From Blasia pusilla (taxonomy: Eukaryota > Marchantiophyta > Marchantiopsida > Blasiales): DNA of 64,000 nucleotides. Shown here piece by piece: positions 37,892 to 47,945 of this stretch; the first letter of the stretch is position 1, and each line of letters starts with the position of its first letter. Below the pieces are notes generated by a model that was not told where the DNA came from, searched no databases, and saw nothing but the letters and a program-made list of their open reading frames with translations. The position numbers and the translations under genes are program-made. The DNA lies in contig CM114273.1 of the NCBI GenBank assembly GCA_050084515.1, forward strand, positions 2,356,001-2,420,000. The letters are read 5' to 3'.

Positions 37892-39800
37892 GCGCACCCT
37901 CACCATCGCTCTTGCAGGATGCGTACGAAGTGGATCAAGACACGGTGCCACGAATCGGGGACTTACTCAACCTCGTACCTTCTACCTCGACGCTTCCTTC
38001 GCTAGGTCCTTGTGGATTTGCGTCCGGTGAGCTTCCGGATTTCCGGGTTTCAAATTGAATCGTATACCGACAGGACAGTAGAGTTTAGAAGATTTACACG
38101 TCAAACTAGTACTTAAGTTCGTTCGCTCTGGTATTTCTCTTAGTAAAGAATTGTATGGGAAAACCGCCATGGCGCCCCATTTGCGTCAACGACAGTGTGA
38201 AGAGGAAATCGATTAAGAATGTGATCATCATCTATTCTTTCAAAGGGAAACAGAAAACATGTGCAGGGAGTATATGTTATTTTGCTCATTAGTCTGTCTT
38301 TCTTTTTGTAACATTGATATTTGGGATGACGAATGGCGTCCGGAGAGAGGATTCGTTTCAAGCACTCAAAATATCTGAGATTTCGTTGCATATCTTTCAT
38401 GCGAAGGAAACATCCATGTAAGAATCTACCTGATTGTCGGACAGGGTTTTGAAAAGCACACGATCTGCAGCGAACTTCATGAGATCAAGAAAATAGCAAG
38501 ATATGCACAGAAATTACGCTACGAGTAGACGTAAGTGTTCGCAATGGACCTGCAGTTCTAGCAGGTGCTTTACTGCAAAATTTCGTGTTGCGGTTTCATT
38601 TCTAGCATCCAAATCGAGTCCTAATCGGTACGTTCAATCAACCGCAAACCATGGATTCAAGGCTGGGTCGAAATCCAACCAGCCTGTGTGATCCACATCA
38701 ATAAGTGCTCAACTGCATCCTCTTCAACTGCCCACAATACTATGGAGTTTCTGCTTTGGATTTTCAAGGCTTTTCGGAGGGTTATCCGAAAAGCCAAGGT
38801 GCCACTTCTCAAATGATCGATTTCTTATATCTTGAGCTTCCATGTCAGGCAAAAAGTAGGTGTTCGAAGCTTTTCAATGGAATGCCTCCCGCTCAACTGG
38901 CAAGTATTCGTCTCGAATAAATCAGAGGAGATGTGATGACAGGCGACAACTCTGATCATCTGTGTAAGTGATCGTGAAGAACAATCTAAAACATCATAAC
39001 TCAGTAACCAAGTCGAACCCAGAAATAGAGAGATGTTGCACACACAGATCGAGAGAGACGGTATTCATTACGTAGTACCTGTAGTAGACTTGTGACCATT
39101 GACTCCGCCCTGGTTGGACGGTGCTAGAGGCTGGGATGGGTGTAGAGAGAGGAGGAAGTGGAGAAGGTACCATACGAGAAGATGGAGAGGTTGTGTGTGA
39201 GTGTATCTTTAAGTAGTGCCTTTCGAAGCCTTGCGACCATAGACCCAGCGTCCTGGTGGGAGGGTGCTAGAAACTGGAATGGGAGGAGAGAGAGGAAGAC
39301 GAGGAGAAGGTGCAATGAGAGGAGGGAGATTCTTTCATAAAGTATAAAGTATTGAGTCGGTGCGGAAGTTCCAAGTTTCAACCAAGAATTTCTCTACAAC
39401 ACTATCTATGTTACCTGATGGGGATCCCAAAACAAGTGACTTACCAATGCAACTGTGCAACGGCTTTGGGATCAGCCTGTGAATCTAAGCTGCTGAATGT
39501 GCTGAACAGCACTGGTGTCACCACCTTAGCAGTATCAGCAAACGCTCTTGGGCTGTGTTGTGAGTTTGCCCAAGTGACCAGGTGGTGAAGAGAGGTTTCA
39601 TCCCATCATCACACAAGGTGAAGGTCTTCAGCTGTGCCTATTTGAGCCTAAAAGGTCTCCAACTTGAACTTCAGTTGGGTTCCCCACAATTGTTCTCCAG
39701 CTCTGCATCTGCTTTCTGAAGATATATAGTCAAGAGGGACGGGTTAGATATTTTCATTACGGCCTTTACAAGTACACATCCCAAATTTTTTTCCTCAACA
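37892..39800. other. Spacer between RAD54 pseudogene and LTR element
   Basis: No gene recognised. It contains a small hairpin at 38769-38796 (11-base arms, ggcttttcgga) and a diverged tandem duplication at about 39096-39300 (phrases gaccattgactcc / gaccatagaccc and gagagaggagg / gagagaggaag). The first part is probably the old promoter region of the pseudogene. Confidence 0.45.
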
Positions 39801-39893
39801 GTCTGTCGTGCGCATACACACAAACACGCACGATCCCATGCTAACTCGTGGGATCCAAACAACGAGACAAGAAGTACCAAAATATCTCCAATT
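39801..39893. repeat. 93-bp segment just outside the left LTR (pairs with 40410-40534)
   Basis: The stretch from gtctgtcgtgcgcatacac to aaaatatctccaatt is repeated in the same orientation at 40410-40534, immediately inside the element. That copy has about 40 extra bases. The pair sandwiches the 3' LTR. Confidence 0.88.
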
Positions 39894-39895
39894 AA

Positions 39896-40407
39896 AGTAA
39901 GATCTAATCTCTCTCTACACAATCTCACACCATAACTCTCAAAAGTGTGCACTCTCTCTCATGTCAAACCAAACCCACTCTCCTAATGAGAGGCTTGGAT
40001 TACACTCACAATGCAAGGGACCATAGCTCCGCCGCCTCATGCCAAAGGTTCAACAAAGAGATAATGAGCTCTCAAGCTCTCTCTCCTTGGGATATATACC
40101 CGTCCCCTCTCCCAAGCTCTCTCCATGGTAACCTATTCTCCCAAGTCATCTCCTTGGCTCTTGACCTGATGTAGGAGGTCAAGGGCTACTTACCAAAAAT
40201 AGAAAGTCGATCATATACTCAAAATGGTACTTACCTAAAATAGCAAGTTCTTCAATATGGCTCCAAATGAGCCAAAATGAAGGGGAAACCTGCTCTCTCA
40301 GGTTTCCCGGGGCCTCAACAAGTCATCCCCGACCTCCTAGGCATGTCCTCCACTACTCTTGAAAACGCTCTACTAGATCTCACTGATCTATCCTAAAGGA
40401 CGTGACA
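39896..40407 (-). repeat. 3' LTR of the gypsy element
   Basis: On the element's strand it begins TGTCACGTCC at 40407. It should end ...CA, but here it ends with a mutated ..CT at 39896. Compared with the 5' LTR I count about 17 differences over about 460 alignable bases, mostly C/T or A/G, plus a diverged end with a short extra segment (39910-39925). Confidence 0.93.
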
Positions 40408-40409
40408 GC

Positions 40410-40534
40410 CGTCGTGCGCATACACATCGCTACACAACATACATCGATGTCACCGAACATACACACAAACACGCACAATCCCATGCTAACTCATGGCATC
40501 CCAACAACGAGACAAGAAGTATCAAAATATCTCC
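40410..40534. repeat. Segment just inside the 3' LTR (pairs with 39801-39893)
   Basis: Shares cgtcgtgcgcatacac and the cccatgctaactc...aaaatatctccaat stretch with the copy outside the LTR. It separates the LTR from a possible polypyrimidine tract (cgcccccctagct, 40535 on), which on the element's strand could be the true polypurine tract. Confidence 0.8.
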
Positions 40535-40724
40535 AATCGCCCCCCTAGCTGGTGGTTAGGTCCCTCTAACTCCAGATAGCCATCTATCCCTACCTACCAT
40601 GACATACATCTCTCGGACGCTAAGAGCAAGAAGGCCGGGTGCTCATGTGGCCCCATCGTTAGTCGCCTTCCTGTCATCCATGTGAGAGAAAAAGTCGATA
40701 TCAAAAACTACCTAGTATCTCCTC

Positions 40725-42294
40725 TATGTACATCCGGGACACATCCATCATCCCCGAGGAACCCTAGTGAGAGGTGGCGTCAGACATGCCATATGCCAAC
40801 CTCTCGAACAACCATCACACATTAGCATCGTGGCCGCACCACTGGCAGAACCACACAACATACAAAGCAAGCCTGCATGAACTACTACTAAGCTCGGATC
40901 CACTGTACCATCAATGTTAGGAAGGTGACATGGTGCACAATTACGCACATGGTCCTTCCATACCATACCATCGCGTCCCTCCAGCAAGAGAACACCGGAT
41001 GGCAAAACGTAACGCACTCTCAAGATAGTGCGTCCTGCAGTCACATCCAACGTCGTCGGTGCCGTCTGCTGCAAGTAGACATAATCTCCCTGATGAAACC
41101 TCCAGATAGTTGGTCGATAACCACCACCCCGAATAGTCGCATACCTCAACGTATCTCGATGATGCGCAATCGCCAAGTTCTCAAACGCCATGGGCATCAC
41201 TCTCCGAACCAACTCAGCCCTCCGAGAACATGCTCGCATCCATACATCCGGGTCATCAAGGTCCAGCACCTCACCAGCATCTCGACGAATGGCCACAGGT
41301 AAATCTGGCTCTCGGCCATAAAGTAGCAAGTACGGTGAAAAAGACGCTAAGGATGCCTGCCTGTTGAATCTGTATCCCATCGCCAACCAGGGCAACTGGA
41401 GGTCCCAATCTCCTAGGTGACCTCTTTGCAAGCCATACTTGCGTAAACCCCTCTTCATCGTATGCACAACTCCCTCCGCTAATCCATCCACCTCAGGATG
41501 ATCTCGCAAAGTTGTACGATGGTCGATGAGCGCCTGATCACACAAGGCCTGGAACTCACCGCGAAACTCGGTACCCTGGTCTGTCAAAACCTCAGCCGGT
41601 GCGCCATAATGACTCAACACTCTTTCAAGGAAGGCATAAGCTACTCACTCACTTTGTCAGGCAATGCAACCAACTCGATCCACTTCGAGAAGTGCTCGAC
41701 CATCACCAACACATAACGACTGTGACGCTCCGTCAAAGAAAAAGGTCCTCCAAAATCCAAACTCCATCTATACCCTAAGCCCATGATCGGTAATGGATGC
41801 AACTGTGGAGTCGGAGCATTGAAGGATGCTCGGACGTGATCACACACCATGCACTTGGCAACAAACTGCCGAATGTCAGTTTGCATGCCTCGCCACCAAT
41901 ACTGAATCTGGAGCAAGTTGTACGTCCGCTTCACCCCAAAATGACCCAACTCCTCGTGGGCATGTTGCACTAGTCGTGCTCTCAGCAAAGGATGTGGCAC
42001 TACGCGTACTCTGCCATCCTCCCAAACCCTCAAAACATGTGTCCCCTCCCAACGGAACCGTCTGGCCCGCTGTAGGATCCAATCTCGCTCTCTAGCACCC
42101 ACAGTGCTCGCAACGCTGCCAGTACGAAGGTACTCCAAGAATACTCCATCATCATAAATATCTCGGCCACCTGTCGTCTCCTCACAGGCCTCGGGATCCA
42201 AGGACTCTCCACTAGACCTCGCTGTAGAAGTCTCCACACTCTGGCTCTCCATAGCCAACATGCCTAAATAGGCCAACGCGTGCCATCGTGGCAC
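40725..42294 (-). pseudogene. Integrase with C-terminal PHD finger (gypsy pol, broken)
   Basis: Joins cDNA to host DNA. The first part (42294-41641) has the HHCC zinc-binding region (HEELGHFG ... CMVCDH) and the first catalytic Asp (SLDFGGPF). The frame ends at a stop (41641-41643) and resumes one base out of phase from about 41640. The second part (to 40748) has the second Asp (LTDQGTEF) and the Glu region (DGLAEGVV) of the D,D-E core, then a C-terminal domain (FHQGDYVYL). The last 45 codons form a PHD finger instead of the chromodomain common in this superfamily. An in-frame TGA (40748-40750) falls within that finger, and a further stop follows its last zinc ligand. With the frameshift and the stop, this copy is inactive. 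Confidence 0.93.
40730..40864 (-). other. PHD finger domain at the integrase C-terminus
   Basis: Zinc ligands in PHD (C4-H-C3) order: CMLC, then MCDGC, then WHMAC, then, after the TGA at 40748-40750, WMCPGC. Spacing is C-x2-C-x11-C-x2-C-x4-H-x2-C-x14-C-x2-C, which fits PHD fingers. The conserved Trp two residues before the seventh ligand is present. PHD fingers read the histone H3 tail (H3K4 methyl state), so this module could steer integration; that role is inferred. The TGA lies between the sixth and seventh ligands. Confidence 0.88.
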
Positions 42295-42321
42295 TGACTC
42301 CTCATCACTCTCTCCATGCCA

Positions 42322-43794
42322 TCAAGCTCCAGTCGCATCTCGTTGACTCGGGCATGGGTTACGACTCAACCCATCTGCATCTTGGTTGAGCGTCCCAGGT
42401 CTATGTACCACCTGAAAATCATATTCCTGCAACAATAGAGCCCATCTCGCAAGCTTCCCTGTAAGCTTGTCGGACTCCATCAACCACTTCAGTGGTTGAT
42501 GATCAGTGATGATGGTAAAGGGGTTGCCGAATAAGTAACACTTGAAATGCGCGACAGCCCATACCACAGCCAAACACTCACCCTCATACGAGCTGTAATT
42601 TGCCTCTGCAGCGTTGTTCGAGCGGCTAGCATAAGCCACCACGAACTCTCTACCCTCATCATCATGTTGGGTGAGCACCGCTCCAAGCCCCAACATGCTC
42701 CAATCTGTGTGCAACTGGAAAGGATGCCCCCGGATCGGTCTCCTCAAGATGGGCGCAGACGTCAACCTGTCCTTGAGCAACTGAAATGCTCGCTCTTGCT
42801 CATCCCCCCAATGCCACTCATGATCCACCTTTGTCAGCAAGGTCAGGGGCTTCGCAATCAAATAGAATCCCTTGACGTACCGTCGATAGAAGTTCGCCAA
42901 TCCCATGAATGCGCGAATACAGCTCACATCTGTAGGGCGTGGAATGCGTGAGATAGCCTCTACCTTTGTATGCTGAACACCAAGGCCCCTTGGGTATATT
43001 GTATGACCCAAGTACTCAATCTGGTCGTAGAAGAACTTGCACTTGCCTGGATGTAGCTTCAGCCCATGTAATTGCAATCGTCAAAACACCTCCTCTAGAT
43101 GTCGCTCATGCTCCTCAACCGTGGCGCTAAAGACTATGATGTCATCAATATAACACCTAGCAAAATCCAGACCAGCCAAGATCCTATCCATGATCCTTTG
43201 AAACTCATCTGGGGCGTTCTTTAACCCAAATGGTAAGAACCGCCACTGGTAATAACAATCCTTCCCGTGAGGATCGATGCCCCAAAATGTCGTCTTCTGC
43301 TTGTCCTCCAATCTGATAGGCAGTTGATGGTATCCGGCTCGCAAATCCAATGAACTGAAGACCTTTGCATGACCAATCGCATCAAATATCTCCTGAGGGG
43401 TGGGCATGGCATACCTATTGGACTTCGTCTGTCGATTGATAGGTCGGTAATCCTCGCACATCCGCCTATCCGTCGAGTTGCTATGCACATCCTTCTTGGC
43501 GGGCATGACAGTGGCAGATGCATACTCCCCATGAGACATCTCCACTAGTCCTGCACTGACCATGTCCTGGCTCCTACTCTGAATCAGAGCCCTCTCAATA
43601 TCACTGTACCTGTAGGGTCGTCGGAAGATCGACGTATCACTGGACAACTCAATGCGGATCCCCGGTCCCTTCAGCATACCCAAATCCTCCATGCTAAATG
43701 CAAAGCAACTCCTATAACTCGTGAGGAACTGATGTATCCGGCGCCCCCCTCCTCCTGGCAACTTAGGGCCCATATCTGGCTCCCAAGTCTCCAT
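42322..43794 (-). pseudogene. Reverse transcriptase and RNase H (gypsy pol)
   Basis: RT (43794-43081) has the typical Ty3/gypsy blocks: RMCEDYRPINRQT, FSSLDLRAGYHQ, FLPFGLKNAP and the catalytic YIDD at 43152-43141. RNase H (43077-42322) continues in the same frame after one stop at 43078-43080. Its acidic residues are in place (HTDWS, YEGE and TDHQ at about residues 125, 165-167 and 192), and it ends with the usual HRPG...DADGLSR block. A stop at 42319-42321 then separates it from integrase, again in frame. Upstream it is in frame with the methyltransferase, separated only by a TAA (43837-43839). Motifs are otherwise complete, so the element was active until fairly late in its history. Confidence 0.95.
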
Positions 43795-44129
43795 CGTGAC
43801 TATGGTAGGACTCTCTGGCGCGAGTATCGGTGGTTGTTATGGTGCAACCCCGTCTCGAACAACAACGCTCGGCTGCTCTTCTACAACCAACTGCAAACTC
43901 TGATCTCCTCCACATGCAGTGCTTGGAACCACGCTCGATGTTGTGGCTATCATCTCCTGGCGTACCTGCAAAACATCCCAAGAAGTCCAAGGGTGTCTCT
44001 CCCGATCTCCCCTGGTGTGTCGATCTCCTTGGGTCTCGCCCCCAGCCACTGCCTCCAGCGTCTCGGTAGGCATGGGGCTCACCAACGCAACCGTTGTGAT
44101 CTGTCGCGATCTCATCCGACACTGCTCAG

Positions 44130-45202
44130 CCACTCCCAAGCTGAAGATCCATGTCAAGCAGTTCAGGTCCATCGCCTGACCCAAGACATGGCGTCGTGAT
44201 GCCTCTGATACTGACGGGATTGCCGTCACTCTTGTGGGAAATCCCATTGCCCGCTCTCTCTCGTCGGCGTTGGGCTCCACCAACCTCTGAACCTGGTCAT
44301 CCCAAACCAAGCTAGGACCGGCCTCCTTGTATGCATAGGAAGCGGGAAAACTCACAAACGTGGGAAAGGCTGCCCGCGGCCTGCCTACCCTGTTGACCAC
44401 AGTCGACAGTGGTCGATCATCGTGCCTCACTACTTGTGATCGACGACCTGGATCTAGAATGGAATCCACTAACAAATGGGAGGGGCGCTCCACTCTCACA
44501 TACGCCCTCCGTAACACCGCATGGGGCAACAAGTTGGTCCACCATAGACGCGGGCGATGGGCTCTAGAACCTACACTCACCGCATCCAAGAACACTGTTG
44601 GGCCGATCCAGGCACGCACTTGATGAGCACTCGTCACCACCCGTGACCTGGAGTCTCCTAAGATCGGCACATTCTCCAGAATGTAGCCTGGAGAACGAGA
44701 TTGGTGCTCTTGCAACTGTTGTAAGACCCTCAACATCTCCCAAAACAATCTGGACCGAGTGTCAACCAACCCGCTACCTTGTCCAACACTCGATTGGCCC
44801 TGACATGGCCAACCGGCAATGACCAAATCAATGGTCCCTACCCGCTCTAAGTCCTGCGCCCCCAACAAGGAAATATCCCTCGGTAGGGAGCTCTAGTACC
44901 CTTGTACCCTGGATGCAGACAATAAAATCGAGAAAATGGAGGCGTAACTGCGTCACATGTCGTAGTGAGACGCGCCTCGTAACATCATCACTCTCCACAT
45001 ACAAGTATTGTTGTACTCGCACTCCTGCCTGCAAAACAGCAGCTAACCCGGTGCTAATCCCTCCAAAGAGATCTAACACTCGAATACCCTCTTCCGGGAT
45101 ACACCACACAATGGGTGTGGTATCCAAGGGTGTCATCGTAGCACTCCTTGCTACCTCGGGTTCCTCAGACCCATCCCGCTCCGTGCAAACGCCTCGCTCC
45201 AC
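44130..45202 (-). pseudogene. DNMT3-like C5 cytosine methyltransferase domain within gypsy pol
   Basis: Transfers methyl groups from S-adenosylmethionine to cytosine C5. Motif I is VLDLFGGISTG (45079 on) with the acidic motif II in YVESDD. Motif IV is PCQG at 44808-44797 with the catalytic Cys. Motif VI is ENV at 44676-44668. Motif VIII is RAHRPR at 44565-44548. A motif IX-like ERERAMGFP stretch follows, then motif X RRHVLGQAMDLN near 44196. The order is canonical, so it is not a circularly permuted DRM. The GISTGL motif I and the AHR.R..W block resemble DNMT3. A frameshift near 44880 separates motifs I/II (45202-44828) from the rest (44868 onward), and another near 45180 separates it from the protease frame. 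The larger part runs in the RT frame to the TAA at 43837. All key catalytic residues remain. About 100 codons after motif X look like a linker. Confidence 0.93.
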
Positions 45203-46323
45203 GCGGTCTGCACGTTCTCATCTGCCAATTGTCGAAGCTTCTTAGTTGAGCCCCACAACGGCACCTCTCCTCCATGGAATGATGCAGCTACCGTAACACT
45301 CCTCTCCATAGAAATTTCTGGAACGGGAGTATCCTCTGCATGGACATGTCCCTCAATCAAATCACTAGGCCAAGTGATGGCACTGCTAAATGCTGCTAAG
45401 GTCGCCATCTCTCCTGGCTGTTGCTCGATCACTGCACCTGTGAATCGAGCGGGTAATGAGCTAAGGCGCCCATCACCTGACTGCCATCCTGGTCTGTAGG
45501 ACACTGACTCCTCCCACTAAACCAGGGAAAACCCCATCGGGTATAACATTGCTCCACCAACCAAGACGTCGTAGGACTCTGCATCAGTCACTATCACCTT
45601 GGTGCGCACCACGGACTCATCTGTAGGATGTCCCGGGCGAATCCTCACCACGACCTCCTGTCGGGTGATATATTGTGTGGTACTCGCTCTACCCAAGGAT
45701 GTCTATATCCGAAATGGACAACGCTCCACATCGGCTCTCGTCAAGCCCAATCCTCTGAATGACGCTTTCCCCAACATCAGGGATTGTGCTCCTGAATCCA
45801 ACAAGACGCGCTGCGGACTAAAAGCTCTACCTCCAGAACTCACCAACTGGAAGACCTCTCCTCGTTTATCCAGCAACACAACATCAAGAGAAGCCATGGC
45901 ACACTCTATCGCGGGTCTAGTGGGCATCTCTACCATCCTAGCAGTCGCAGCCTGCCATGAATCTGACGTGGACGGTCCGAGCATCCGCTCCAAGGGCAGG
46001 TCCATCACCTCCTCTGCAATCACCTCTGAACGTGATGCATGAACTCCAACTCCGCACTCACATAGCAAAGCGGCCAGCCGAAGAGCCTCGGCGGGCGTAC
46101 CTCCCAACATCATAATATCGGAAGCAGAAAATAAAGGAGTGCGGTACACAATGGTGGCCGCCCTCAACAATGTGCTCGACACATGCCCCTCCTGAGCATC
46201 AACAATAGGAGTCGTCGCACTCGCTTCTCCCATCGCCCTCCGTGCCTGCACACCAACAACATCACCAACTCTCAAGGAACTTTGATGAGGACCCATCGAT
46301 GAGATCCTCATCGCTTCGGACAA
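45151..46323 (-). pseudogene. Aspartic protease region of gypsy pol
   Basis: Cleaves the polyprotein. The catalytic motif LLDSGAQS (DSGA at 45798-45787) is followed in the same frame, past a stop at 45703-45705, by a DAESYDVLVGG-type block typical of plant gypsy proteases (about 45.5-45.6 kb). The frame then continues at 45504-45151 as a non-catalytic stretch with no domain I know. That stretch could be a linker joining protease to methyltransferase. A stop just upstream (46333-46335) separates it from 46563-46336, which is in the same frame. Confidence 0.88.
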
Positions 46324-46662
46324 CGTGAAAGACTAAGGAAGCCTAGTCTGTTTTCTGGCTTCCCCTCGCTGTAGATCCAACTCTGCGGCTGTTCCACGCG
46401 TCACAACTGCGGCAGCCTCCATCAAGGCAACCCCGATCATCCAACCTGGATCCTCCAGATCTTTGGCTGCTCCATATGATGTCAATGCCACGGATCCGAC
46501 ATCGGATAACCTCAATGCCATAGCGGCAATCTGCTCTCGTATCTGTTGTATCTGATTAGCCATCCCAGCCTCACGTCCGACGTCTCCCTCGTCGTGTCTA
46601 GGTGGTGGTACTCTACCTCCTCCACGAGCAACTCCACCACCCCGTCGGGCAACTCCAGCTCC

Positions 46663-47945
46663 TCATCCCCCAACAGGATCACCTGGTGCACGATCTCTAG
46701 GCCCACCCGGACCGGCTACTCGCCCTAGTGCCCTCTCTGGCTCTCGGTCCAGACGTAACTCGGGATGTAAACTGAAACACCTAGCGCATGTATGACCATA
46801 CCTCTGACAATAGTCACATTGATAACCTCCTGGTGCAGCACCATCTCCTCTTCCAGGCTGAGACACACGTCCATAATCCTGACGAGTGCAATGGCGCTCA
46901 TGATGGGCTCCACCACATTACCAACAAGTAATAGTAGGTGGTTGCTGTTGAGCCGCATATGAAGGCGCATGTCTCTGTGCCACGGGCTCCCGGTATCCTC
47001 CCTGAGCTCGTGGTGCCACACTTTACCTATCTCGGAGTCCACGTTGCTGCACAGATGGCGCAGCCAATCGCGATTGCTCTCGCCAAGAACCCATGGTCGC
47101 TATGCTCTCCTCTGCCATATTGTGCTCAATGTTCTCGGCGGTCCTAAAAACATCTCTCAATGTCGGGGAGGTATTCATAAGAAGCACCCCCTCCCGCATC
47201 CGTGGCCGTAGGGTCTGGACCAGCATCGCGTACCATGACTGGATAGCCTGAGCCTTTGTCACCCCTGAGTGACGTTGATCAACCGGCGCAAGCGAGTGTA
47301 AGCCTCACCTAAACTCTCACCAGGGCGCCTCTGGAAGTTGTGGATGCTCCGCAACTTCTCCGTCCGTACCCCCTGGTAGCTCGCACCCAACTCAGCAAAG
47401 AACTCAACCACGGGGTTGAACCTGGGACGAACTCGACTAGGCGGTGCAACTGCTCCAGTGCAAGTGACCCCTCCTAAAACATCACTAGTGGAAGAGGAAG
47501 TATCCTCTCCTGACTCCTCCTCCTCATCTGGGAACGGCTCCGTCCATGACATATAGTGTGGGTCGTAGTAGAGTCGCCATGCCTCAATCTCCCGGGCATA
47601 TCTGTGGGAAAACTCATGGTAATCGTCCATGGGTGCCCCCTCTAAATATTGGAACATACTATTCCATGCTGTAAACGGGTTGAACTCTTTAAAGTTCTTG
47701 GCCCGCTGGGAGTCGCACCAACTCCTAAACTCTGCTATAAAATCGTGCAACTCAATCGTACCTACTGCACCTAAAAACCTACGCGGTCCTCTACCCCGGT
47801 CATCCATCTCGTACGCCCAACTGGTAGGACCACTCACAATGTGTGGTGATGTGCTCACAAACTCCTCTACACCCTCCCCCTTGTCTGACAATGACACAGA
47901 AGGAGGTCGAGGTGGTCCCTGAAGTGAAGACCCTAGGAACCTCAC
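46663..47945 (-). pseudogene. Gag with two CCHC zinc knuckles (gypsy)
   Basis: The nucleocapsid/capsid protein that packages element RNA. The capsid part (47945-47259) has retrotransposon-gag features: FNPFTAW, an LEG block and RRPGESLGEAYTRL. The frame is lost at 47259 and resumes one base back (47262-47023, AIQSWYAMLVQTL), a net -1 shift at a GGGG run. Two knuckles of the C-x2-C-x4-H-x4-C form follow: the first at 46926-46888 is broken by a TAA (46918-46920), and the second at 46818-46777 is intact. A stop at 47023-47025 and another at about 46663 add further breaks. The start could be 47945 or the internal Met near 47807. Confidence 0.9.

Noticed and set aside
44130-45202. Methyltransferase as a DRM-type or bacterial contaminant gene
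   Set aside because: Motif order is not permuted as in DRM. It shares a frame with plant-type gypsy RT and is flanked by the element's LTRs, so contamination or a separate gene is unlikely.
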